In this document: one piece after another, positions 8,650 through 17,700 of the stretch
Layout: each line of letters begins with the position of its first letter
How positions within the stretch are numbered: position 1 is the first letter of the stretch
NCBI GenBank assembly: GCA_021793595.1
Contig: JAJYSL010000076.1
Coordinates: 1 to 18,579 of the forward strand
Source of the DNA: Acidobacteriota bacterium
GTDB lineage: Bacteria > Acidobacteriota > Terriglobia > Terriglobales > Acidobacteriaceae
DNA length: 18,579 nt
Reading direction: 5' to 3'
Program-made: the position numbers and the translations under genes
Notes under the pieces: model-generated
What the model was told of the DNA's origin: nothing
Databases searched by the model: none
Seen by the model: the letters and a program-made list of their open reading frames with translations, nothing else

Positions 8650-10947
8650 TCATTCGGTAGGGGCCGCTATTTTTCGTTCGCGAGCGCGTTTGATAGTGCG
8701 GGATTTCCTTTCGGTCGCCGAAACTTTACTTGGCGGTTTCGGTTCGCCTGCTACAGGCATCGCCTGTGGAGTTGCCGAATCCAGGCCATCGGACGCGCCA
8801 TTGGATGCTTGGGGAGTGGCGAACGAGGCTGCCTGCTGTGGAATATCGCGGACGCTCGCTTTGTCTTCAGCCAGCCGAATCAGAAATTCCTGCGCATGAA
8901 AGAGAGGCCCTGTTCTCCCCGGCTGATCTTTGGCACGAACGTACTCGCCAGAAGGCAGCAAGAAACGAGATTCGGCGGTATCAGCAAGATAGGCACCCAG
9001 AATTTCGTCGCGAATGCGCTGACGTAGTTGCGGATCCAGTACTGGAAATACCACTTCGCATCGTTCGAATAAATTCCGAGGCATCCAATCGGCGCTTCCC
9101 GCATAGATTTCCGCGTTGTCGCCATTCAGGAAATAAAAGATGCGGCTATGTTCCAGAAACCGGCCGACTATGGAGCGCACGCGAATATTCTCGCTCAGAC
9201 CCTTAACTCCCGGGCGCAATGCACAAATGCCGCGAACAATTAAATCGATCGACACTCCCGCTTGCGAGGCAGCGTACAGAGCATCGATCACGCCTTGCTC
9301 TAGCAGGGAATTCATTTTGGCAACGATGTGGGCCGGCTTGCCCTCGGCGGCATGTTTAGCCTCGCGATGAATGCGCTGGGCAAAGCCCTCCGCCAGGTTT
9401 AACGGTGCGACCAGCAACGGTGCGTAGTCGTCCGATTCAGAGTGTGCCGTCAGGTAATTGAATACGTTGTGCACCGCATTTGTCAGGGTTGGATTCGCAG
9501 TCAGCAGGCTCAAATCGGTGTAGAACGACGCCGTCTCTACGTTGTAATTGCCCGTTCCCAGGTGGGCATATCGGCGTACCACACCGTCTTCCGGATCGCG
9601 CCGGACCAACAGCGCCAGCTTGCAGTGTGTTTTCAGTCCGACAGTTCCATAGAAGACCTGGACTCCGGCATCCTCTAGATCGTGCGCCCAGCGAATGTTC
9701 GATGCCTCATCGAAGCGCGCCATCAATTCCACCACCACAGTCACTTCTTTGGTCTGGGCGGCCTCGCGCAGGGCCTGAAAAATGCGCGAGTTGGCGCTGG
9801 TCCGATACAGGGTCTGTTTAATGGAAAGCACCGCCGGATCCTCCGCGGCGGCACGGATAAACTCGACTACGGCATTGTAGGAATCGTAGGGATGGTGTAG
9901 CAGAACGTCGTGGCGTCGAATTTCCGCAAACAGATTTCCAGACTCGCGATGCAACCGCAGGCTGCGCGGCACAAAGGGTGGATATTTCAGCTCCGGTTTG
10001 TCTGTTTTGGAATGCAGGTTCATCAGACGGGAGAGATTGACCGGGCCGTCCGTATAGAAAATCTGGAACTCATCCAACTCGAAATTTGTCCGCAGCTGCT
10101 CGACAATTTCGGGAGCAGCATCGCTGGCAATCTCCAGCCGGACAGCATCTCCTTTACGGCGATTGTGCAGCTCTGAACGCACACTCTCCAGCAGGCTGCG
10201 CGCCTCTTCTTCCTGCAGGTAAAGGTTGCTGTTGCGGGTGACTCGAAACGCCGCACGAGACAAAAATTCGTACCCGCGATACATCGCCGCAGCCTGAGAT
10301 TCGATCAGTTCATGCAGGAAAATGTAGTCAAAGCATCCTGGAGCCGAAGGCAGCGCCACCAGGCGCGGCAGCGCACGCGGTACTGTCACCACTCCCAGTA
10401 ACTGCGTCGACGCCGATTTGCGCTTGCGATGCAGCAATAACGCCAGGCAAAGCGCCTTGTTGAGTACATGTGGAAACGGATGAGCGGGGTCGATGGTGAT
10501 GGGGGTCAGCAGCGGATCCACCTCGCTCTGATAGAAGGCAATGGCAAATTTGCGCTGGTCTTCGCTCAGATCTTTCCAGGCACGCATGCGGACGCCAGCA
10601 TCGGCTAAGGCAGGCAATAATTGTTTGTTCCAGCAGGTGTATTGATCGGAGACAAAGGCGTGCGTCTTTTTCGCCAGTGAGTCCAAGGTCTGCTGCGGCG
10701 TCATCAGGTCTGGGCCCGGTTCGTTGTAACCGTCTTCAATGCGCTGCAAAATTCCGGCGACGCGAACCTCAAAAAACTCGTCCAGGTTGCTGGCGGTGAT
10801 GGCGAGGAATTTCACCCGTTCCAGCAGCGGATTGGAGTCATCCTGAGCTTCTTCCAATACACGCCAGTTGAAATCCATCCAGGATTCATCCCGGTTGAAG
10901 TAGTGCTTGGTCGTGAGCGGAGTTTCGCGGCTGCTTTTCAGTGCCAT
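8650..10947 (-). CDS. ppk: Polyphosphate kinase 1
   Basis: Reversibly transfers the gamma phosphate of ATP to polyphosphate through a phosphohistidine. The protein is 765 residues from ATG at 10947, long for PPK1 (about 690-720). N-terminal motifs are HYFNRDESWMDFNWRVLEEA and FLAITASNLDEFFEVRVAG. The PLD-like catalytic halves carry the autophosphorylated histidine, His441 (VGLKTHCKLALL), YAHLGTGNYN, and the second essential histidine, His600 (GRFLEHSRIFYFLNG). The last ~75 residues are Ala/Ser/Pro-rich and end in a strongly basic stretch (KSRTIKRARERK); they do not match the core fold and look disordered. ATG at 10947 is preferred over an in-frame start 24 codons upstream because it leads straight into the conserved N-terminus. 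The tolC-emrA unit is divergent; the UbiA-like gene follows on the same strand. Confidence 0.96.
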   Translation of the reverse strand: MALKSSRETPLTTKHYFNRDESWMDFNWRVLEEAQDDSNPLLERVKFLAITASNLDEFFEVRVAGILQRIEDGYNEPGPDLMTPQQTLDSLAKKTHAFVSDQYTCWNKQLLPALADAGVRMRAWKDLSEDQRKFAIAFYQSEVDPLLTPITIDPAHPFPHVLNKALCLALLLHRKRKSASTQLLGVVTVPRALPRLVALPSAPGCFDYIFLHELIESQAAAMYRGYEFLSRAAFRVTRNSNLYLQEEEARSLLESVRSELHNRRKGDAVRLEIASDAAPEIVEQLRTNFELDEFQIFYTDGPVNLSRLMNLHSKTDKPELKYPPFVPRSLRLHRESGNLFAEIRRHDVLLHHPYDSYNAVVEFIRAAAEDPAVLSIKQTLYRTSANSRIFQALREAAQTKEVTVVVELMARFDEASNIRWAHDLEDAGVQVFYGTVGLKTHCKLALLVRRDPEDGVVRRYAHLGTGNYNVETASFYTDLSLLTANPTLTNAVHNVFNYLTAHSESDDYAPLLVAPLNLAEGFAQRIHREAKHAAEGKPAHIVAKMNSLLEQGVIDALYAASQAGVSIDLIVRGICALRPGVKGLSENIRVRSIVGRFLEHSRIFYFLNGDNAEIYAGSADWMPRNLFERCEVVFPVLDPQLRQRIRDEILGAYLADTAESRFLLPSGEYVRAKDQPGRTGPLFHAQEFLIRLAEDKASVRDIPQQAASFATPQASNGASDGLDSATPQAMPVAGEPKPPSKVSATERKSRTIKRARERKIAAPTE

Positions 10948-11229
10948 GCGTTCGTGTCTTCTTCCGGTGAGGCAATCGTAACAACCTGGCGGGCAAAATC
11001 GACTCTTCCAGTGTCTCAAATCCCTCCGCCCGAAGGTGTCAGTGAGTGATGACGGTCACGTAAATCTCTTTCAAGAACTGCAATCCGGTATCCTAAAGCA
11101 GAGAACCATGTTGTACAACCAGCGACAGAAAAGATGGGGAAAGAATTTGCACTCTTCTGCCCGTTTCGTCATCTATTCTCTAGCACCTACAACACGGCAA
11201 TTCTGCTCCGTACGCAAACCGTCTGTCCG
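10948..11229. promoter_or_regulatory. Divergent intergenic region between ppk and tolC-emrA
   Basis: This 282-nt gap holds the promoters of two divergent units and no convincing gene. On the plus strand, TTGCAC at 11147-11152 followed by TATTCT/TCTATT near 11172-11179 is a weak sigma70-like pair with a long spacer (19-21 nt). A perfect 10-bp palindrome, GTTGTACAAC, lies at 11110-11119, upstream of that pair; it could be an operator for a repressor of the efflux genes, but such palindromes also occur by chance and no regulator gene is adjacent. No good -10/-35 pair for ppk was found. Confidence 0.3.
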
Positions 11230-12645
11230 ATGAAAGAAATGCAAAAAACTTCTCTTAAAGCATTTTCGGTCTGTCTGCGATTGTTGTTGTCTACGGCTTT
11301 TGTTGTCGGTTTCGTCCATTGTGATGCGCAGGCACAGACGCCTGATTCCTATCGAGGAAGCGTCGTGCGGCAAAAAGCAACACCTGGAGAATTGCCGTTA
11401 TCGCTCGACGATGCTATCCGGATGGGTCTGAGAAACAACCTGGGCGCGATCCTGCAAAATACCAATGTCACATCTGAGGGCGGAACGAAGCTGCAGCAAT
11501 TGCAGGCCCTGCTGCCGGCCGTCACCGGCACCGCGCAAGCGTCGGTGGCGCAGGTCAACCTGCAGGCAGAAGGATTGCGCATCCCAGGATTCCCCGCGGT
11601 GATTGGACCCTTCGGGTATACAGACTTTCGCGCCACGCTCAATCAAACGCTGCTGAACATCTCTTCATTGCAAAACTATCTAGCGTCAAAACATTATTTC
11701 GAGTCGAGCAAACTTTCAGCCAAGGATTCGCAGGACCTGGTCGTACTCACGGTCGGCAATGCATACTTGTTGTGTCTAGCGGACGCCGCGCGCATCTCGT
11801 CTCTTGAAGCCCAGGTGCAAACTTCCAAGGTCTCGCTGGACCAGGCCATTCAGAACCACCGCAACGGAGTGTCGCCCCGGCTGGATGAACTACGCGCGCG
11901 CGTGGACTATCAGACACAGCAACAGTCCTTGATCGCCGCCACCGATCAGTATCAAAAAGACGAAATTGCACTGGCTCGCGTCGTCGGACTGCCGCTCGAC
12001 CAGAAACTCGAATTGACGGACCAGGTTCCCTTTGCCGAGTTCAATGCGCCCACCATGGAATCGGCGATGGCGGAAGCCTTGAAGAATCGCAGCGATCTGC
12101 AAGCCGCGCAGCAGCAGGTAAAGGCTGCCGAGAAGGCCTTATCCGCTGCCCACGCGGAGCGGTATCCAAGGCTCACCGCAGAAGTCGACTATGGCGAAAT
12201 TGGAGTCAATCCGGGCAATTCTTACGGCACACTGAATGCCACCGGCAAGCTGAGCGGACCTGTCTTCGAGGAAGGCAAGTTGAGGGGTGACGCGCGAATT
12301 GCCGATGCCCAGTTGGAACAGGCTCGCGCGCAACTGAACAACCTGGAGGGTCAGATCCGCGCCGATGTGAAGGATGCGATTTTGGATATTGAATCCTCAA
12401 ACAAGTTGGTCAGCGTGGCTAAAAGCAACGCCGATCTGGCAAGCGAAGCGCTGCAGGAAGCGCAAGAGCGGTTTCAAGCGGGAGTTGCGGACAACCTGGC
12501 GGTGTCACAGGCGCAGTCATCGGTAGCCCAGGCCAATGACCAGTATGTCAGTAGCCTATATCAGTTGAATGTTTCGAAGCTTGCATTGGCACGCGCCGTA
12601 GGCCTAGCGCGCACCCAATACAAGACTTATCTTGGAGGACAATAG
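11230..12645 (+). CDS. TolC-family outer membrane efflux protein
   Basis: Outer-membrane channel component of a tripartite efflux or type I secretion system. The 471-residue precursor begins with a signal peptide (KTSLKAFSVCLRLLL...) with likely cleavage after AQA near residue 35; a Cys at 31 lacks a proper lipobox, so it is not called a lipoprotein. The mature protein shows the duplicated OEP layout: LSLDDAIRMGLRNN at the start of repeat one and TMESAMAEALKNRSDL at the start of repeat two. Each is followed by long Ala/Gln/Leu-rich coiled-coil helices, and the C-terminal helix has FQAGVADNLAVSQAQ. The start is ATG at 11230, where the signal peptide begins; an ATG three codons later is equally possible. 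Its last codons (CTT GGA GGA CAA) contain the ribosome site for the adaptor gene that follows. Confidence 0.93.
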   Translation: MKEMQKTSLKAFSVCLRLLLSTAFVVGFVHCDAQAQTPDSYRGSVVRQKATPGELPLSLDDAIRMGLRNNLGAILQNTNVTSEGGTKLQQLQALLPAVTGTAQASVAQVNLQAEGLRIPGFPAVIGPFGYTDFRATLNQTLLNISSLQNYLASKHYFESSKLSAKDSQDLVVLTVGNAYLLCLADAARISSLEAQVQTSKVSLDQAIQNHRNGVSPRLDELRARVDYQTQQQSLIAATDQYQKDEIALARVVGLPLDQKLELTDQVPFAEFNAPTMESAMAEALKNRSDLQAAQQQVKAAEKALSAAHAERYPRLTAEVDYGEIGVNPGNSYGTLNATGKLSGPVFEEGKLRGDARIADAQLEQARAQLNNLEGQIRADVKDAILDIESSNKLVSVAKSNADLASEALQEAQERFQAGVADNLAVSQAQSSVAQANDQYVSSLYQLNVSKLALARAVGLARTQYKTYLGGQ

Positions 12646-12647
12646 TC

Positions 12648-13988
12648 GTGGCGGAATCGAGACCCGAAGCAACCATGCAAGTCGACTCGGCCAACGGTCG
12701 ACCGGAAGAAAATCAGCGGACAGGCGAGCACTCTTCTGCGCGGAACGACTCACGGCCCGACACGAACGGCATTCAAAAGGATGCGTCGCCGGACGATACC
12801 GAGCTCCATCACGAAACGCCTCCTGCGCGAAGGAGATTTTTTATTATTGGTGCGGTCGTATTGGTTCTGCTGGGTGTCGCACTGTACTGGTGGCATTCCA
12901 CCTATTACGAGAGCACGGACGATGCGCAGATCGATGGGAATCTGGTGCAGATCAGTGCCCGCATCAAGGGATACGTCTCGCAGGTGAATGTTCAAGATAA
13001 CCAGCAGGTGGAGAAAGGGCAGGTGCTGGTGGAAATCGACCCTCGGGATGCGCAAGCGGCCCTCGATCAAGGAGAGGCGGCCCTGGCCACCGCGAAGGCG
13101 AATTATGAAGCTGCGCTGGCGAATGTCCCCATCACCACCACTTCCACTGGGGCTACGCTGAGTTCGGCCGCTGCCGGGGTGCGGGTTGCATTGTCCACCA
13201 TTTCCGCGGCGGAGAAGCAGTTGGATGCAGCCCAAGCGCAACTGCTGTCGGCACAGGCAGACAACACCAAGGCACAGCTCGATCTGCAGCGCTATACCCC
13301 GCTGGTGCAGCGCGATGTCGTATCCAAGCAGCAGTATGATGCCGTTGTCGCGACGGCTGCCAGCGCCAAAGCGCGGGTAGCTGCGGCGGAAGCCAATCTG
13401 CAGGGCGCTCGCGATCAGGTGCGTGTTTCCAATGACAAGCTCGCAGCCGCCCGCGCCGACTATAACTCCGCACAGACCGGTCCCAAACAGGTCGCGGCGG
13501 AACGAGCCAAAGCCGACGCCGCCGCAGCCCAGGTGCAGTCGGCGGAAGCAGAACTGGAAACCGATCGCCTGAATCTGAGCTATACGAAAATTGTTGCGCC
13601 CGATTCCGGCATCGTGAACAAGAAGACTGTGCAGGTAGGTCAGAACGTCAGTGCAGGCCAGACGCTCATGACTCTGATTCCGCTGACCAACATTTGGGTG
13701 ACGGCAAACTTTAAAGAAACGCAGCTAGACCACATGCGCATTGGACAACCCGCAACTTTTACCGTCGATGCGTATAGCGGCCGTACCTACCATGCGAAAG
13801 TCACGCAGATTGGTGGGGCCACGGGTTCGATGCTGAGCCTGTTCCCGCCGGAAAACGCCACCGGCAATTACGTAAAAGTTGTCCAGCGTATACCAGTCCG
13901 TCTCGATCTGACCAATCCTGAGGAGGACAACGACCACCTGCTGCGGCCCGGCATGTCCGTCAATCCTTCCGTACGCGTCAAGAACTAA
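12648..13988 (+). CDS. EmrA/HlyD-type periplasmic adaptor (membrane fusion protein)
   Basis: Links an inner-membrane exporter to a TolC-type channel. The 446-residue protein has a polar cytoplasmic N-terminus of about 62 residues, one membrane helix (about 64-82, FFIIGAVVLVLLGVALYWW), then STDDAQIDGNLVQISARI and GYVSQVNVQDNQQVEKGQ, the first half of the biotinyl-lipoyl domain in EmrA-type adaptors. A long Ala/Gln-rich coiled-coil hairpin follows (about 135-300), then the second lipoyl half (YTKIVAPDSGIVNKKTVQ) and the beta-barrel (IWVTANFKETQLDHMRIGQ). The start is GTG at 12648, two bases after the tolC stop, with GGAGGA eight bases upstream inside the tolC end; translation is probably coupled. 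An MFS (EmrB/DHA2) partner normally follows this type, but the next gene is convergent tadA. Confidence 0.94.
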   Translation: MAESRPEATMQVDSANGRPEENQRTGEHSSARNDSRPDTNGIQKDASPDDTELHHETPPARRRFFIIGAVVLVLLGVALYWWHSTYYESTDDAQIDGNLVQISARIKGYVSQVNVQDNQQVEKGQVLVEIDPRDAQAALDQGEAALATAKANYEAALANVPITTTSTGATLSSAAAGVRVALSTISAAEKQLDAAQAQLLSAQADNTKAQLDLQRYTPLVQRDVVSKQQYDAVVATAASAKARVAAAEANLQGARDQVRVSNDKLAAARADYNSAQTGPKQVAAERAKADAAAAQVQSAEAELETDRLNLSYTKIVAPDSGIVNKKTVQVGQNVSAGQTLMTLIPLTNIWVTANFKETQLDHMRIGQPATFTVDAYSGRTYHAKVTQIGGATGSMLSLFPPENATGNYVKVVQRIPVRLDLTNPEEDNDHLLRPGMSVNPSVRVKN

Positions 13989-14270
13989 AGGCCTGGTTTG
14001 CACTACCTGTTATAGCCTGAACCTGATAGTCGGGTGTTCGATCGGTCGGGTTGCTACTTTATTGCAAACAGGCCCTGGAACCCATGCAGTTCGAGGAGTT
14101 TCTTCGATGTCACACGTTTGTTGACCGTGAGAAAACGCTCCTCAAAGCAGTCTTACGGCGGGATTGTGTGGTTCTGGCGCATGTTCGCTCGCACCGTTCA
14201 TGCTGGTCGGATGCAAGTCCGCGTCCCACTCCGATTCCGATTCTGCGCGTCGCCGACGTTGCAGGGAATC
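13989..14270. other. Convergent intergenic region with nested inverted repeats
   Basis: This 282-nt gap lies between the ends of emrA (plus) and tadA (minus). Directly after the emrA stop, GGCCTGGTTTGCA (13990-14002) can pair with TGCAAACAGGCC (14063-14074), leaving one unpaired G. Inside that loop ACCTGA-TAG-TCGGGT can form a smaller hairpin with one G:U pair (near 14021-14035). No T run follows either, so they are at best atypical terminators or a structured 3' end for the efflux transcript. From 14075 to 14270 nothing is recognised; open frames on the plus strand continue into tadA antisense and resemble no known protein. Confidence 0.4.
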
Positions 14271-14741
14271 TTATCGTCGAGACTGAAAAAAGCGCCGCAA
14301 CCGGTCACCGCATTCTTCTGCGAGGATTCCGCCCGTGACCTCGATTTGATGATTGAGTCGCGGGTGATTCAACACGCTCAGAACGCTGCCGACCGCGCCG
14401 GCCTTGGGATCGAACGCTCCAAACACGAGCCGGCCGATGCGCGCGTGAATCATGGCTCCAGCGCACATCGAGCAGGGCTCCAACGTGACATAAAGCGTGC
14501 ATTGTTCAAGGCGGTAATTTTTCAAAGCCAATCCCGCGGCGCGAAGCGCGACGATTTCCGCATGCGCTGTAGGATCATGGTCGCGGATGACTCGATTCTG
14601 CCCCTGCGCGACCACGGTCTTATCCGGCCCCAGAATTACCGCGCCGATCGGCACCTCGCCGGCGGCCTCCGCATCTTCGGCCTGTGCCAAGGCAGCGCGC
14701 AACCATACTTCGTCGGAGCCTGTCTGCGAGAAGTTTGTCAT
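14271..14741 (-). CDS. tadA: tRNA-specific adenosine deaminase TadA
   Basis: Deaminates adenosine 34 of tRNA-Arg(ACG) to inosine; cytoplasmic zinc enzyme of the cytidine/deoxycytidylate deaminase fold. The 156-residue protein has the complete zinc site: His60 and catalytic Glu62 in DPTAHAEIVALR, and Cys90/Cys93 in TLEPCSMCAGAMIHARI. VFGAFDPKAGAVGS and the basic C-terminus (DRLRRFFQSRR) also match TadA. The start is ATG at 14741; a TTG six codons upstream is possible, and neither has a strong ribosome site. It follows the LOV-GGDEF-EAL gene on the same strand after 35 nt and could share its transcript. Confidence 0.93.
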   Translation of the reverse strand: MTNFSQTGSDEVWLRAALAQAEDAEAAGEVPIGAVILGPDKTVVAQGQNRVIRDHDPTAHAEIVALRAAGLALKNYRLEQCTLYVTLEPCSMCAGAMIHARIGRLVFGAFDPKAGAVGSVLSVLNHPRLNHQIEVTGGILAEECGDRLRRFFQSRR

Positions 14742-14776
14742 CCAGATCAGTGTAAGCAATCGCTCAAACGCAAGAG

Positions 14777-17700
14777 CTATTCGTGTGTCGAGGATGCATC
14801 GAGCACGGTGCGGAAGAGGGCTTCCTCATAGGAGACGCGCGCCGCCTGGAAGTCGGAAGGTTTGACAATCCCATTCGACTGGCGCGCGTGCAGCGATAAA
14901 GCGGCGTGGAATGCCCCATGTGCGGTGATGGCCTCGACGCACTGGGGTCCCAGCGCATTCATGTACCGCCCGATCTCGCATTCTCGATTGCAATCGCAGT
15001 CCTGCATGTGCTCCAGAATGTCGGGGCGCTGCGGCAGGATGCGTGCAGTCGCATCGAGGCCGATCAATTGCAGCGCAACAATTCCAAGCACCGTCCGCGG
15101 TCCGGTCCAGGGAACAGGCCGGTGCCGTTGAAGCCAATTCTCCAGGTCCTCTAGAGCCATCGGCATCGCTATTGCATAGCCTTGAGCATAGGTCACACCC
15201 ATGGCTGCCAGCGCATCGCACGCCGCATCGTTTTCGACCCCTTCGGCAACCAGCTCAAAACCTAGAGAGCGAGCCAGATTCACCAGATGCATCAGAAATC
15301 TCAGCTCCTTCGGCTGGCGATCCAGGCCGGCCAGAAAACTGCGATCCAGTTTGATGATGTCAACCGGAAACTGCTTCATTCGCAATAATGAAGAATATGC
15401 GGTTCCCACGTCGTCCAATGCGATCTTGGCGCCGCTGGCCTTCAGATCGCACAAGGTCCCCTGGGCGACGTTCAGCGACAGCGTCTCCGAGTGCTCCAGC
15501 AGTTCCAGAACGATGCGACTCGCGGCCAGGCCGCTTCTTTCAATCTGTCGGCATAGATCGAGTACGCTTTTCGAGTCATTCAGGATCACCGGTTCCAGAT
15601 TGATCCCGACGCACAGGTGGCAGCCCGCCTTGTCCAAACGATCCAGATCCTGGATGCTTTGTGCCACCACCTGCGTAGTCAGACTGGTGAGTTCGGCAGT
15701 GCCGAAGTGTTCTAAAAACTCGGCTGGCGGGAGAATTCTGCCGCCTTTGTCGACTAACCGCGCCAGGGCTTCGACTCCTGTCACCTTGCCCGTCAGCAAG
15801 TTCACCAGGGGCTGATAATGCACGCGGAGGTTTCCTTGATGAAACAGCGCCAGCACAGATGTCTGACGAATTCGTTTTTGTGCGTCCGCCTCCGGTTGAT
15901 AGATCGTCCAACGCGAGGTCGAGGCGCCCCTGGCTTCCTTGAATTCCCAGAGTGCTCGGTCGGCGTGGCGCAACAGATGCTCCGCCGTGCAATGGTCTTG
16001 CGGGTAGATTGTGACCCCGATGCTGGTTTGAATGGTCACCATCCTCCCACTCGCGAGCTGGATTGGATCTTCCACGGCCTCCTGAATTTTGGGGAGCACG
16101 AGTGCAAGCCTTTCCTCGTCGATATCTTCTAAAACCAATACGAATTCGTCTCCACCCAGTCTTCCCGCCACATCGCCAGGCCTCAAAGATGTCCGGAGCC
16201 TGTCTGCGACCGTGCGCAATAACAGGTCGCATGCCGGATGGCCATACAATTCGTTGAGCAATCGGAATCCATTGAGCCCGATCAGCGCGACTGCCATCGA
16301 TTGATGCTGCCTGTCCGAGCGGGCAATCGCCTCCTCTAAACCCTCCGTCAATCCGCGACGATTTAGCAGGTCCGTCAAGGCATCGTGTCGCGCCAGCCAT
16401 GATTGATATTTGCGCTCCTCTTCCAGGGTGCGGCGAAGATCGAGAGCGTCGAGTCCGTGTCCGGCAAGCCGCCCAATCCGTTCCATCAGTTTCAGCAGTT
16501 CGGTGCTGAAAATATCGGGTTCGTTCGACTGCAAAGTCAACAATGCCCAAATTTCGCCGCCTCGATAGAGAGGAACCACTGCCGTGGCGAACGGAGGATC
16601 TCTCCGGTCCGAGGGTGGGATCGGTTCGCTCGTTCTGCGGTTGTTCGTGAACTGGAGTTGGCGAAGTCGCCATGCCCGCACATTCAGATCCGTGGTCGCT
16701 TGATCGCTGGTCACATTGGGTAAGCTTGAGACATCCTTCGATTCATCGAAGCGATTGCAGATGGGCTCGATTTGCAAGGTACCAGCGAAGTTGACGAGAC
16801 ACCCGATGCAGACCTGCGAGAACAGTTTGCTGTCGACCAGCAGACGGCAAAGGCCGTCCAGCAATTCGGGCTCCGTTTGCGCGCCGACCACCAGTTCCGC
16901 TGTACCCATCAATGCGCGATAGAGCGCATTGGAGCGAATACTCTCTTGCAGCAGAGTTTTGACGTCGGTAATGTCTTTTTGCACGCCGATAAAGTGCGTT
17001 GTGCGGCCCGTCTCATCCAGCACCGGTGCAATGCTCACCGAGTTCCAGAACATGGTTCCGTTCTTGCGATAATTTCGAAGCTCGACCGTGCACGATTGTC
17101 CCTGACTCAGGGCTTCGCGAATGGTTTCCATCTGCGGCTGGGCCGTATCTGCGCCCTGCAGGAAGCGGCAATTTCTCCCAATCGATTCCTCCGCGCTGTA
17201 GCCGGTGATGCGTTCAAATGCCGGGTTGACGTAACAAATCGGCAGATCCTTTTCTGCCGCGGCGATCAGAATGCCGTGGGTTGAAACGTCCATTGCGCTT
17301 TTGTAGAGCATCAAGGCGCGCTGACCGGTTTGTATGGCATCCATCAGCCGAAGCCGCTCTAATGCAAAGCCGAGCGAGCTGTGCAACTGCAGCACAAATC
17401 TCCGGATGTAATCTCTGCCAAAAAAATGAGGACGCTTGCTGTAGAGGATCAGAATATCGCGTTTTCCGGACTCTCCCGTGATTGGTATGGCACAGGAGGA
17501 TCGCCAGCCGAACTGCAGGCCCCGTTCCCGCCAAAAGGCACTGGGGAGGGGGGTCGACTGATCCATCCAGTCGCAAGCAAATTGGGGCGTACCGGTTCGC
17601 CAAGCATGGGCCAGGGGACTATCGACGTTCTCGCCGATCAAGATAGTTTCAGTGTCGAGAAATTCGGAGACGCCATCACCGGCTGAATAGTGGTGCTGTA

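Noticed and set aside
11031..11233. Short plus-strand frame before tolC and an extended TolC start at 11134
   Set aside because: The extended N-terminus would bury the signal peptide 32 residues inside; the later ATG at 11230 places it correctly.
14051..14338. Plus-strand 95-codon frame in the convergent gap (TTG start)
   Set aside because: No ribosome site, no recognisable motif, and it overlaps the 3' end of tadA.
14034..14831. Plus-strand open frame of 265 codons across the emrA-tadA gap and tadA
   Set aside because: Most of it is antisense to tadA, whose zinc motifs are unmistakable, and the translation resembles no known family.
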